Source of the DNA: Bordetella parapertussis
GTDB taxonomy: Bacteria; Pseudomonadota; Gammaproteobacteria; Burkholderiales; SG8-41
Direction: 5' to 3'
Assembly (NCBI GenBank): GCA_945885345.1
Contig: CAMCYP010000025.1
Span: 1-52,388 of the forward strand
Length of the DNA: 52,388 bases
Shown: piece after piece, positions 33,238-41,697 of the stretch
Layout: the number at the start of each line of letters is the position of its first letter
Numbering within the stretch: the first letter of the stretch is position 1
Position numbers and translations under genes: made by a program
The notes under the pieces: model-generated
Told to the model about the DNA's origin: nothing
Databases searched by the model: none
The model's input: the letters and a program-made list of their open reading frames with translations, nothing else

Positions 33238-33927
33238 ATGGCTACTCTCAAAATACTCAGTGCCGGTGCCGTCAAGCGTGGCGTTGCCCGTGTCGCAGCC
33301 GCATTCGAGCAGGAGACCGGCACCAGGGTGGAAATCGAATTTACCCCCGTGCCCGAAGTGCGCAAACGCGTCATCGCAGGCGAAACTGCCGATGTGGTGG
33401 TGGCAACCCCGGCGGCGCTGGATGAATTTGCTGCACAAAACAAACTTGTCGCTGGCAGCCGCGGCTTTCTTGGCCGCTCGCGCATGGGCGTGGTGATTCA
33501 TGCCGATGCGCCCATGCCATCGATTACCGACACCGAATCTTTCAAAAAACTGCTGCTCGCCGCCAGCCAGGTGGTGCGTAACGAGGCCTCCAGTGGCATC
33601 TATTCCGAGAAATTGCTGAATAAACTGGGCCTGACCAACGCGCTCGGCGCAAAACTTGTCATTGTCAAAACCGGCTCCGGCATCATGCAATACGTTGCCG
33701 ACCACCCGGCGCAGGCCGTGGGCCTGGCGCAGATTTCGGAATTGATGGTGATGATGGACAAGGGCTGCAAGGTCAAACTCGCGGCGCCTTTGCCCGATGA
33801 AATCCAGAACATGACCAGTTACGACGCGGCAGCAATGATCGGGGCGCCGGCAGCGGCAGTCACACTGGCGAAACGGCTGTCATCAGCCGAGGCCAAAAAG
33901 ATTTTTGTGGAAACCGGAATTTCCTGA
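33238..33927 (+). CDS. ModA-like binding protein without signal peptide (2)
   Basis: A 229-residue paralogue of the gene just upstream, 24 bases away. It likewise begins at the first strand, MATLKILSAGAVKRG, without a signal peptide. Shared blocks include AAAFEQETGTRVEIEF, RKRVIAGETADVVVATPAAL, FLGRSRMGVVI and NEASSGIYSEKLLNKLGL. The tandem pair suggests duplication of an already cytosolic form. The ribosome binding site is weak. The next gene codes for a membrane protein and starts within 40 bases, so the three are probably co-transcribed. Confidence 0.82.
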   Translation: MATLKILSAGAVKRGVARVAAAFEQETGTRVEIEFTPVPEVRKRVIAGETADVVVATPAALDEFAAQNKLVAGSRGFLGRSRMGVVIHADAPMPSITDTESFKKLLLAASQVVRNEASSGIYSEKLLNKLGLTNALGAKLVIVKTGSGIMQYVADHPAQAVGLAQISELMVMMDKGCKVKLAAPLPDEIQNMTSYDAAAMIGAPAAAVTLAKRLSSAEAKKIFVETGIS

Positions 33928-33964
33928 TCCCCGGTTGAAGCGGGAACGTGAGGCGGCGACGCAC

Positions 33965-34969
33965 ATGTACAGTGACGAAGACCTGGACGCAGCGGTAGCC
34001 GCCGGCGCACTGAGCGCTGAATCTGTTGCCGCGTTTCGCGCGCACATGGAAAAGGCGCGCGCCACGCCGGTTGTGGACGAAGAGCATTTCCGTCTCATCA
34101 GCAGCTTCAATGATATTTTCGTCTCGATTGCCGGCATGCTGGTCCTCGTTGCCGTGGGCTGGATTGCGGGAACCATGGAGCGCCACCTGACCGGTGCGGC
34201 GGTTGCTGCAACGGCATGGGGGCTTGCGGAATTTTTTACCCGCAGGCGGCGCATGGCCCTGCCGTCGATCCTGTTTCTGCTGGCCTTTACCGGCGGAATC
34301 TTCGGGGCGTTGATGCCCAGCGGCAATATCTTTAGCGGAAAATTCGGCATGCAGATCGCAGTTGCGGCAGCCGTGGCCGCGGGCTTTACGTGGCTGCACT
34401 GGCGGCGCTTTCACGTGCCGATTACCGTGGCGGCAGGCGCGGCCGCCCTGATCGGAATGGTGATCGGATTGTTGCTTGCGATCACGCCGGACCTGTTTAA
34501 ATGGATGAACAGCATCCTGTTTGTCTCCGGCGTCGCAGTATTCGTGTTTGCAATGTACTGGGACATCACGGATCCGCTGCGGCAGACTCGCCGTGCCGAC
34601 GTCGCATTCTGGCTGCATTTGCTCGCGGCACCGTTGATCGTGCATCCGGTGTTCACGCTGTTCGGCCTGCTTGGCAGGGATGTCGGGGCCGGCAGCGCCC
34701 TCGTTGTGATGCTGCTGTACGTGGTCATGGCGGTGGTCGCGCTGATCATTGACCGGCGGGCATTGATGGTTTCCGCGCTGGTCTACGTGCTGGCCGCGAT
34801 CAGCGCCGTGCTCGAGAAGTTCGGTGCGGTTGGCGTCAATGTGGCATTGACGGCCCTGTTGATCGGTTCGGCACTGCTGATGCTGTCGGCGTTCTGGCAC
34901 ATCAGCCGCACCCGGGTGGTGAAATGTCTGCCCGGGGCGTGGCAGGGCAAACTGCCGCCGCTGCGATGA
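33965..34969 (+). CDS. Polytopic membrane protein, possibly DUF2157-like
   Basis: A 334-residue inner-membrane protein. The first 45 residues are soluble and helical (MYSDEDLDAAVAAGALSAES), followed by about nine or ten hydrophobic segments. This layout recalls the DUF2157 family, but I am not sure. The ATG at 33965 is preferred over a TTG at 33905 that would overlap the upstream gene. It sits between two cytosolic ModA-like genes and an exported one, all on the same strand. That could mean a shared task, such as a membrane partner for these binding proteins, but no transporter motif is visible. Confidence 0.75.
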   Translation: MYSDEDLDAAVAAGALSAESVAAFRAHMEKARATPVVDEEHFRLISSFNDIFVSIAGMLVLVAVGWIAGTMERHLTGAAVAATAWGLAEFFTRRRRMALPSILFLLAFTGGIFGALMPSGNIFSGKFGMQIAVAAAVAAGFTWLHWRRFHVPITVAAGAAALIGMVIGLLLAITPDLFKWMNSILFVSGVAVFVFAMYWDITDPLRQTRRADVAFWLHLLAAPLIVHPVFTLFGLLGRDVGAGSALVVMLLYVVMAVVALIIDRRALMVSALVYVLAAISAVLEKFGAVGVNVALTALLIGSALLMLSAFWHISRTRVVKCLPGAWQGKLPPLR

Positions 34970-35036
34970 ACCGCTTGCGGGCGGCCGGATCATTTCCTTG
35001 CAACGGTCATTGCTGACCATAATTTTGGAGCACAGC

Positions 35037-35780
35037 ATGAACAAGACAATGACGGCCTTGCTGGGTTTTTTCCTGGCGCTGGCTACCGCAGCAAACGCTG
35101 CCGAAATCACCGTGATCGGCGGAGGTGCGATCGAGCCAGGATTGAAGGCTGCTGCAGCGGCGTTTGAGAAACAGTCCGGCCACAAGGTCAGCATCACTTT
35201 CAACACCACGCCGCAGATGAGCAAACGCGTCGCGGCGGGCGACACTTTCGACGTCATCATTGCGCCGCCAGCGGCGGTCAAACAGTTCGCGGCTGCGGGC
35301 AAGGTTGACAGCGGAGGCATCGATGTCGGCCGTGTCGGTTCCGGCGTTGCGGTGCGCCCCGGCGCGCCGGTCCCGGCCATCGCCACTGCCGATGACGTGA
35401 AAAAGGCCGTGCTTGAAGCCGAATCGATCGTTTTCAACACCGCCTCCACCGGGATCTATTTTGAGAACCTGCTGAAGAAGTGGGGAATTTACGAGGACAT
35501 CAAAGCCAAGGCCGTGCGCTACACCACGGGCGCCAAGGTGATGAAACATGCGCTGAAAGGCAAGGGCAAGGAGGTTGCCTTCGGCCCGATCACCGAGATC
35601 CTGCTTGAGAAAGAGCATGGCCTGATCCTGGTTGGTCCGTTCCCGGCGGAGATCCAGAACTACACGTTGTACATTGCGGTTCCGATGAGTGCCGGTACGC
35701 AGAAGGATGCTGCGCAGGCGCTGGTCAGGTTCCTCGGCGGCCCGGGCAAGCCGCTGTTCGTGGCGGCGGGGATCGAGTGA
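35037..35780 (+). CDS. ModA-like periplasmic binding protein with signal peptide
   Basis: A 247-residue binding protein of the ModA type. Unlike its two paralogues upstream it has a normal signal peptide (residues 1-21, MNKTMTALLGFFLALATAANA). The mature part matches them: EITVIGGGAIEPGLKAAAAA, KRVAAGDTFDVIIAPPAAV, FNTASTGIYFENLLKKWGI. GGAG precedes ATG 35037. It should act in the periplasm. There is no ABC permease beside it. The coexistence of exported and cytosolic versions in one operon is the notable point. Confidence 0.85.
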   Translation: MNKTMTALLGFFLALATAANAAEITVIGGGAIEPGLKAAAAAFEKQSGHKVSITFNTTPQMSKRVAAGDTFDVIIAPPAAVKQFAAAGKVDSGGIDVGRVGSGVAVRPGAPVPAIATADDVKKAVLEAESIVFNTASTGIYFENLLKKWGIYEDIKAKAVRYTTGAKVMKHALKGKGKEVAFGPITEILLEKEHGLILVGPFPAEIQNYTLYIAVPMSAGTQKDAAQALVRFLGGPGKPLFVAAGIE

Positions 35781-35786
35781 GGATTG

Positions 35787-35816
35787 TTATAAACAATTGA
35801 TTTTATTAGTATTTAT
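35787..35816 (-). repeat. Copy of an AT-rich dispersed motif
   Basis: The plus strand reads TTATAAACAATTGATTTTAT and then TAGTATTTAT. It is a more divergent relative of the copies at 30230, 42458 and 51749. It follows the stop of the exported ModA-like gene by a few bases. Confidence 0.45.
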
Positions 35817-35819
35817 GGT

Positions 35820-35856
35820 TTGTAACGGTGCGGTTACAAGGGCAACACACTGTTGC
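35820..35856. promoter_or_regulatory. Two adjacent dyads upstream of the glycine-zipper gene
   Basis: TTGTAAC (35820-35826) and GTTACAA (35833-35839) form a perfect 7-base dyad around six bases. Next to it, GCAACA-CAC-TGTTGC (35842-35856) forms a second. Both lie 70-110 bases before the start at 35928 and look like regulator binding sites. The first shares TGTAAC/GTTACA half-sites with the palindrome at 17598 but with wider spacing. Confidence 0.4.
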
Positions 35857-35927
35857 ACATGATTCGTTTACGGCCTTGGATGGCGATGCGTTAATGGCAG
35901 CAGGCAAGCACAACAAGGAGGTATGCC

Positions 35928-36431
35928 ATGAACGCGAACAAAACCACGATTGCAGCTTCAACGATTGTTGTTGCAGTGACTGCGTTGACCGCCGCCTTTC
36001 CCGCGCTGGCGGATGACCATCGCGACTTCCGGCGCGGTGAGCGCGTGGTCGACACCCGGCGCGCATCACCAGCGGATTTTCGCCACGCGCCCCCGCAACG
36101 TTTCGAGGTGCGGCGCCCGGGGTATCAGCATCAGTATCGTCCGCCGGTCATCGTCAGGCAGCCGGTGATTGTGCAGCGTCCGGTCGAACGCGTGTTCGTG
36201 CATCGTTCCGCCCCGGTTTATTACCCCGAGCCGGCCTATGCCTACGCGCCGGCGCCGGCGTACTACGAGCAACGGGGCGGCTATCGCGACGACGATTCCA
36301 ATCCGGCGGGCGCGGTTGCCGGTGCGGTGATCGGCGGCGTGATCGGCAGCCAGGTCGGAGACCGTGATTCCCGCGGCGTAACCACCGTGATCGGCGCCAT
36401 CCTCGGCGGCCTCATCGGTAACGGCCTGTAA
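35928..36431 (+). CDS. Glycine-zipper envelope protein
   Basis: A 167-residue exported protein. The signal peptide covers about residues 1-28 (cleavage after PALA). A basic, Arg/Pro/Tyr-rich linker follows (residues 30-120), and then a C-terminal glycine zipper, AGAVAGAVIGGVIGSQVGD with a second repeat GAILGGLIGNGL. This is the pattern of 2TM glycine-zipper or 17-kDa surface antigen-like proteins, which associate with the outer membrane. There is no lipobox. AAGGAGG precedes the ATG. It stands alone between two dyads and a strong terminator, so it is a single-gene unit, perhaps stress-regulated. Confidence 0.85.
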   Translation: MNANKTTIAASTIVVAVTALTAAFPALADDHRDFRRGERVVDTRRASPADFRHAPPQRFEVRRPGYQHQYRPPVIVRQPVIVQRPVERVFVHRSAPVYYPEPAYAYAPAPAYYEQRGGYRDDDSNPAGAVAGAVIGGVIGSQVGDRDSRGVTTVIGAILGGLIGNGL

Positions 36432-36446
36432 TGACGTTGTCGCAGT

Positions 36447-36478
36447 AAAACAAAGGCAGCTTCGGCTGCCTTTGTTTT
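36447..36478 (+). terminator. Rho-independent terminator
   Basis: Arms AAAACAAAGGCAGC and GCTGCCTTTGTTTT pair perfectly around TTCG, and the end is T-rich. It lies 16 bases after the glycine-zipper gene. The inner 24 bases recur exactly at 37608. Confidence 0.85.
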
Positions 36479-36611
36479 TGAGGCGGACCCCCCCATGCCA
36501 TGCGGCCGGCCGCGCGTTGCGGATCGGCCCTTGCGCGTCAGCCACCAGCGGCGCTAGAGTGCGGAACGGGCATTACAAAAAGAATACGCCCGGATCAACA
36601 GGAGGAAACCC

Positions 36612-37580
36612 ATGAATCATGCCGCCCGCATCATCTGGGTGCTCATCGCATGTGCCTGCGTGACGGGTACGGCGCTGGCCCAGAAATACCCGAACCGCGC
36701 AATACGCGTCATTGTTCCACAGCAGCCAGGTGATCCCTGTGACACTTTTGCCCGCGTCATGGCGCCATACATGAGTGCGAATCTTGGCCAGCAACTGGTC
36801 GTCGACAACCGGCCCGGTGCCGGCGGCATGATCGGCCTTGATCTCGCAGCGCACGCACCCGCTGACGGTTACACCATCGCCTGCGGGCAGGGTGGCAATC
36901 TGTCGGTGATTCCGCACACGATGAAAAACGTGCCGTACAAGGCGCTGCAGGATTTTTCGCCGATCGCACTGGTCGCGACCAATTATCTGGCGCTGGTGGC
37001 CGCCAACAACGCACCATTCAAGACCACCCCAGAACTCGTCAAATACCTGAAGGCCAATCCGGGCAAGGTCACGTTTGCGACCAACGGTCAGGGCGCTTTC
37101 CTGCACATGGCAACAGAGCTCTTCCGGTCGTCCGTGGGTTTTGAATACATCCACGTACCGTTCAAGGGGATAGGGTCCATGGCGCAGGAGCTGCTCGCCA
37201 ACCGGGTCGATGCTGCATTCAGCTCGTTTACGGCGATTTATCCTTTTGTGAAGGCCGGCCAGGTGCGTCTGCTCGGGATCGCGAAAGAGACGCGCGCGTC
37301 GAATTACCCCGACCTGCCTACTGTTGCCGAAACCGTTCCGGGATTCTCTTCCGGCGGCTGGTTCGGATTTGTCGCGCCGGCCAAGGTGCCGAAGGAAGTC
37401 ATCGTCATCCTCAACCGGGAAATGAACCTGGCCCTGAAGCAGCCGGATGTGCGCGCCAAGCTGGAAACCCTGGGGCTGGATGTGTGGACTGAATCGCCGG
37501 AATATCTCGGCAAGCTGATGAAAAGCGAATACGACAAGTACGGCAAGGTGGCGCGGGACATCAAACTGGTGCCGCAGTAA
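36612..37580 (+). CDS. Bug/TctC family periplasmic receptor
   Basis: A 322-residue receptor with a signal peptide (residues 1-23, cleavage after ALA). Landmarks are YPNRAIRVIVPQQPG, VDNRPGAGG, APADGYTIACGQGG, HMATELFRS and VPFKGIGSMAQELLAN. The variant PQQPGDPCDTFAR replaces the usual PGG ligand loop, so its ligand may differ from those of the other receptors in the window. CAGGAGG precedes the ATG. It stands between two terminator hairpins, so it is probably transcribed alone. There is no TctAB. Confidence 0.9.
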   Translation: MNHAARIIWVLIACACVTGTALAQKYPNRAIRVIVPQQPGDPCDTFARVMAPYMSANLGQQLVVDNRPGAGGMIGLDLAAHAPADGYTIACGQGGNLSVIPHTMKNVPYKALQDFSPIALVATNYLALVAANNAPFKTTPELVKYLKANPGKVTFATNGQGAFLHMATELFRSSVGFEYIHVPFKGIGSMAQELLANRVDAAFSSFTAIYPFVKAGQVRLLGIAKETRASNYPDLPTVAETVPGFSSGGWFGFVAPAKVPKEVIVILNREMNLALKQPDVRAKLETLGLDVWTESPEYLGKLMKSEYDKYGKVARDIKLVPQ

Positions 37581-37607
37581 GCGAGATACATCGCACCAGG
37601 GGACAGA

Positions 37608-37631
37608 CAAAGGCAGCTTCGGCTGCCTTTG
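37608..37631. terminator. Hairpin between convergent genes, identical to 36451-36474
   Basis: CAAAGGCAGC and GCTGCCTTTG pair perfectly around TTCG. The 24 bases are identical to the core of the terminator after the glycine-zipper gene. This copy has no T-run. It separates the Bug receptor gene from the ModA-like gene coming from the right and could serve both. Confidence 0.65.
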
Positions 37632-37632
37632 C

Positions 37633-38355
37633 CTATGGGTTTCCGGCAGGTTCCAGCCCGCTGTCCGTAATGGCTTTTGCGGCTTCTGCTGAAGCCAGAA
37701 AATCGCGCGCTTTGCGTGCGGCGGCTTTGTCCGGCGAATTCGCGCCTATGCCGACCATGAAGTTGGAAACTCTCTGCAGCTCGGGTGGCAGCGGCGTGAT
37801 GTGGGCGATGCCCTGTACCGGCAGCAGTTCGCTGATTTGCTGGAAGCCGAAATCGAGTTCGCCGCGTGCGATCACCGCACCGACACGTTCACCGCCGCCG
37901 ATCAGCCGGCTTTTCGGCAACACCTGATCGGCGATGCCGAGTTGCTGCGCCAGCACGGTGGTGTAGTACTTGCCGCTTTCGCTGGCGGAGTAGCCGATGC
38001 CCGTGGCGGCGAGCAGCGCCTTGCGCAGGTCGTCGGCGGTCCTGATCTTCGGATCAGGTGTGCCGGCGCGTACTGCGAAGCCGATCATGGAGCGCGCGAT
38101 GATGGTCGCGCCGTCGGCCAGCACATAACCGTCTGCGATGAACTGGCGCAGCGCGGATTCGGCGACGATGACGATGTCCGCCACTTCACCGCGCTTCAGG
38201 CGATTGGGAATGGAAGTGTCACCGGTGCCGATCGATGTGGTGACAGTGACGATGGTCTTGCCGGTGAGTTTTTGCAGTTGCGGTATCAGCGCTTTGTAGG
38301 CGGCGGTGAAGGCGCCGGAGGTCATGACGCGGAATTCGTTTTCGGCGGTGCTCAT
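37633..38355 (-). CDS. ModA-like binding protein without signal peptide (3)
   Basis: A 240-residue ModA-type binding protein. It starts NEFRVMTSGAFTAAYKALIP within a few residues of Met, with no signal peptide. Other landmarks are NRLKRGEVADIVIVAESALRQF, GYSASESGKYYTTVLAQQLG, and GELDFGFQQISELLPVQG. The ATG overlaps the stop of the upstream LVIVD gene (ATGA, 38352-38355), which fixes the start and couples translation. It is a distant relative of the three ModA-like proteins at 32527-35780. A cytosolic binding protein coupled to a beta-propeller is unusual; their joint role is unknown. Confidence 0.82.
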   Translation of the reverse strand: MSTAENEFRVMTSGAFTAAYKALIPQLQKLTGKTIVTVTTSIGTGDTSIPNRLKRGEVADIVIVAESALRQFIADGYVLADGATIIARSMIGFAVRAGTPDPKIRTADDLRKALLAATGIGYSASESGKYYTTVLAQQLGIADQVLPKSRLIGGGERVGAVIARGELDFGFQQISELLPVQGIAHITPLPPELQRVSNFMVGIGANSPDKAAARKARDFLASAEAAKAITDSGLEPAGNP

Positions 38356-39680
38356 TTGCGCTTGAACTCCAGCACGTCAAAGCCGCAGTAGCGATCGACG
38401 AGATAAATCAAACCGCGGTCATCGACATCAGTGTCATTGGTCTGCGGGCAGGGTTTGCCGCCGCAGGGTTCGGGGATGTACCAGCCCACTTCCTGCGGTG
38501 CCGACGGATCGGCGACGTCAACGATGCGCAGGCCGCCGGCGAACCATGCACAGTACAGCAGAGTGTCGCCGCCTTTCCAGTTTTCCTGGAACTGGTGTGC
38601 GCCGAAACGGCCAGGGGTGGTGCGGCTCCACGGGCTGTCGAGTTCGCTGACTTCGAATAGCGATACAGGCTTTATGTTCTCGAGGTCAGTCACATCCAAT
38701 ACCCACAGGCAGCCATGCGGGCGGCCGCGACGGCGCGCCATTTCCTCGGCGTCGTGGGCGTGGTCTTCTTCGTCGATGGCGACGGCGATGCGCTTGCCGT
38801 CGAGTTTTTTCAGCACCGGCATGAAGGTGTGCGAGGGTTCCGGGTACGGCGGGTGGTAGTTGTAGGCGCCGGTGGTTTTCGGCTGGCGGATATCGGTGAC
38901 GTCGATCACGCGCACGCCACCATGCCAGCAGCCGGCCCACAGCTCATTGCCGAAGCGCAGCGTGTGATGCAGTCGGTGCTGGCGGCCGGACCAGGTCGGC
39001 TTTTCACCGCCGGCAATGTGCTGGCCCGGCATCCACCATTTCGATACTTCTTCCGGCTTGGCTGGATTGCGGATGTCGTAGGTGACGAGGATGTTGCCGA
39101 GGAATCCCGGCATCTCGGTGGAGATGTAAGCGTAATCCTGGTCCATGTCGAAGCGGTGCACACCGCGGCCATGGGTTTTCTGGAAATGAATCAGCTTCGG
39201 TTTGGCCTTGTTCGATACGTCATACAGACTGAAACCGCCGCGCTCGTAGGGATTGCGTTCGGCTTCTTCCACGGCCGGGATATCAGCGACGGCGACGCCC
39301 AGTTTCGCTGCGAGTTCGGCATGGTTGGCGTCGCGTCCGAGTTCGGCTTTCAGACGGGCGCGCAGCTTGGGCAGTTCATCGGCCTTGCGGCCGATGGCGG
39401 TCATATTGCGTTCACTGTTGATGATCATCAGGTCGCCGATCACGCGCGCCTTGTGGCTGTGCGAGTCCGGGTCGTCGATGAATATCTGCGACAGTATTTT
39501 CGGATTCTTCGGGTCAGCAACGTCGAGGATCGTGGTACCGAGCTGCTGTTTGTTCGGAATGTGGCCGATGGTGCAGTGCGTGCCTTCGACATAGACCTGA
39601 CCGGCGCCCGGCAGATCCAGATGCGACAGGCGTTTGACGTTATGGGCGAGGGTGCCGGGTTTGCTGCTGATGGTGTCCAT
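38352..39680 (-). CDS. LVIVD-repeat beta-propeller protein
   Basis: A 442-residue protein with at least six LVIVD-type blades, each ending in a D-V-x-D/N-P pattern: [58 protein letters not shown]. Many His and Trp residues line the loops. Between blades, about residues 100-150, is a helical insert ([20 protein letters not shown]...), which breaks the beta pattern. There is no signal peptide. The start at 39680 is preferred over a TTG at 39695. It is translationally coupled to the signal-less ModA-like protein downstream. The function is unknown; such propellers usually bind a ligand or partner. Confidence 0.82.
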   Translation of the reverse strand: MDTISSKPGTLAHNVKRLSHLDLPGAGQVYVEGTHCTIGHIPNKQQLGTTILDVADPKNPKILSQIFIDDPDSHSHKARVIGDLMIINSERNMTAIGRKADELPKLRARLKAELGRDANHAELAAKLGVAVADIPAVEEAERNPYERGGFSLYDVSNKAKPKLIHFQKTHGRGVHRFDMDQDYAYISTEMPGFLGNILVTYDIRNPAKPEEVSKWWMPGQHIAGGEKPTWSGRQHRLHHTLRFGNELWAGCWHGGVRVIDVTDIRQPKTTGAYNYHPPYPEPSHTFMPVLKKLDGKRIAVAIDEEDHAHDAEEMARRRGRPHGCLWVLDVTDLENIKPVSLFEVSELDSPWSRTTPGRFGAHQFQENWKGGDTLLYCAWFAGGLRIVDVADPSAPQEVGWYIPEPCGGKPCPQTNDTDVDDRGLIYLVDRYCGFDVLEFKRK

Positions 39681-39824
39681 AATGAGACCGTCCAAGATGT
39701 GGTGTGCGTCTGCAGTGAGGGCGAAAGTCTACCGCAAGGCCTCAGCGGCGGCTCGGTTAGAATAGAAAACACAGCAAAATTTCGGTCTGATCAGGCCGGA
39801 TTCAAAACTTCAGGAGGAGTCCCG

Positions 39825-41561
39825 ATGGCGCGCCAGAAAAAGCGTCCCGAAGAACTGCGCAGTCACCGCTGGTTTGGCGTCAAGGGTCTGCGTTCGTTTG
39901 CCCACCGTTCGCGCACGCTGCAGATGGGTTATGCGCGCGAGGATTTTGCCGGCAAGCCGGTGATTGCGATCATCAATACCTGGAGCGACATCAATCCCTG
40001 TCATGCGCATTTCCGCACCCGTGCCGAGGAAGTGAAGCGTGGCGTGTGGCAGGCCGGTGGCTTCCCGCTGGAAATGCCGGCGATTGCACTGGCTGAGCCG
40101 TTCCAGAAACCGTCGACCATGCTTTACCGCAATCTGCTGGCGATGGAGACCGAGGAACTGCTTCGCGGTTATCCGGTGGACGGTGCGGTGCTGATGGGCG
40201 GCTGTGACAAGACCACGCCGGCACTGATCATGGGCGCGACCTCGATGGGACTGCCCTTCATCTATGTCCCTGCGGGACCGATGCTGCGCGGCAACTGGCA
40301 TGGCGAGCCACTGGGCTCGGGCAGCGATTCGTGGAAATACTGGGCCGAACTGCGCGCTGGCACGATTGGCGAACGCGAATGGGGCGAGGTTGAAGAGGGC
40401 ATCGCGCGTTCCTACGGCCACTGCATGACCATGGGTACCGCCTCGACGATGACCTCGGTCGCTGAAACGCTGGGGCTGACGCTGCCGGCTGCAGCATCGA
40501 TCCCGGCGCCGGATGCCAACCATGCGCGCATGGCCACGGCCAGCGGGCGGCGTATTGTTGAAATGGTGTGGGATGACCTGAAGCCGACGGAAATCCTCAC
40601 GCCCAAAGCCTTCGACAACGCGATCACCGTGGTGCATGCGTTGTCGGGTTCGACCAATGCATTGATTCACTTGGTGGCGATGGCCGGGCGTGCCGGCGTG
40701 CCGCTGAAGCTCGAACGTTTCGATGAGCTGGCGCAGCGCACGCCTGTGCTGGCCAACATCCGGCCCGCGGGTGACAAATACCTGATGGAAGACTTTTATT
40801 ACGCCGGTGGCCTGCGCGCGATGATGTCGGAGCTGAAGGATCTGCTGAACCTCGACTGCAACACGGTCAACGGCCGCACGCTGGGCGAAAATCTCGAGGA
40901 CGCGAAGATCTACAACGATGACGTGATCCGCAGGCGCAACAACCCGCTGTCGGCCAATGGTGGCCTGGCGGTGCTGCGCGGCAATCTCGCGCCCGACGGC
41001 GCGGTAATCAAGCCGACGGCGGCCGAACCGCATTTGATGAAACATACGGGTCCGGCTGTTGTGTTCAAGAACTACGATGATCTTTATGCGCGCGTCGATG
41101 ACGAGAACCTGGTGGTCGACGAGAACTCGGTGCTGGTGCTGCAGAATGCCGGCCCGCAGGGCGGTCCCGGCATGCCGGAGTGGGGCCAGCTGCCGATCCC
41201 GAAAAAACTGCTGCAAAAGGGTGTGCGCGACATGGTGCGGATTTCCGATGCACGCATGAGTGGCACTTCGTATGGCGCCTGCGTGCTACATGTCGCCCCG
41301 GAGTCCTACGTCGGCGGCCCGCTGGCGCTGGTGCGTGACGGTGACATGATCGAACTCGACGTTGCTGCACGCAAGCTGGAATTGAAAGTCAGTGCCGCGG
41401 AACTGGCGAAGCGCAAGGCGGCATGGAAGCAGCCGCCGCCGCATTACACCCGTGGTTACGGCGCGATTTATTCGCAGCACATCACGCAGGCTGACAAGGG
41501 CTGCGATCTGGATGTGCTGCACTACGGCGACCCGACGCCGGACCCAGAAGTAATTCATTAA
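39825..41561 (+). CDS. IlvD/Edd family dehydratase, pentonate type
   Basis: A 578-residue [2Fe-2S] dehydratase. The three cluster cysteines are Cys59 in NPCHAH, Cys127 in [10 protein letters not shown] and Cys200 in [10 protein letters not shown]. These positions match those I recall for L-arabinonate dehydratase of Rhizobium. A catalytic serine is expected in RMSGTSYGA (Ser479). The length also fits this sugar-acid subgroup rather than dihydroxyacid dehydratase of amino acid synthesis. AGGAGGAG before ATG 39825 fixes the start; a longer frame upstream only mirrors the opposite-strand gene. It would make a 2-keto-3-deoxy sugar acid, which the HpcH-type aldolase next door could cleave. Confidence 0.92.
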   Translation: MARQKKRPEELRSHRWFGVKGLRSFAHRSRTLQMGYAREDFAGKPVIAIINTWSDINPCHAHFRTRAEEVKRGVWQAGGFPLEMPAIALAEPFQKPSTMLYRNLLAMETEELLRGYPVDGAVLMGGCDKTTPALIMGATSMGLPFIYVPAGPMLRGNWHGEPLGSGSDSWKYWAELRAGTIGEREWGEVEEGIARSYGHCMTMGTASTMTSVAETLGLTLPAAASIPAPDANHARMATASGRRIVEMVWDDLKPTEILTPKAFDNAITVVHALSGSTNALIHLVAMAGRAGVPLKLERFDELAQRTPVLANIRPAGDKYLMEDFYYAGGLRAMMSELKDLLNLDCNTVNGRTLGENLEDAKIYNDDVIRRRNNPLSANGGLAVLRGNLAPDGAVIKPTAAEPHLMKHTGPAVVFKNYDDLYARVDDENLVVDENSVLVLQNAGPQGGPGMPEWGQLPIPKKLLQKGVRDMVRISDARMSGTSYGACVLHVAPESYVGGPLALVRDGDMIELDVAARKLELKVSAAELAKRKAAWKQPPPHYTRGYGAIYSQHITQADKGCDLDVLHYGDPTPDPEVIH

Positions 41562-41566
41562 AGGCA

Positions 41567-41672
41567 GTGAAGGAGTGAAGGGGTGAAGGAGTGAATATGT
41601 GTGATTTCAACAACTCTGTCACTGTCAGGGACGGCGTACCCCATTCACCTCCTCACTCATTCACACCTTCAC
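41567..41672. repeat. Inverted array of GTGA octamers (copy D)
   Basis: Left arm: GTGAAGGA, GTGAAGGG, GTGAAGGA, GTGAATAT. Right arm: TTCACCTCCTCACTCATTCAC, then ACCTTCAC. The octamer body differs from copies A-C (AGGA instead of TTAA), but the GTGA head and the inverted layout are the same. It lies between the dehydratase and aldolase genes. Confidence 0.65.
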
Positions 41673-41697
41673 ATCATTAAACACAGGGAGCACGAAC

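Noticed and set aside
38715..39824. A 370-residue N-terminal extension of the dehydratase frame
   Set aside because: It runs antisense to the LVIVD gene, has no motif, and a strong AGGAGGAG plus ATG at 39825 gives the normal family start.
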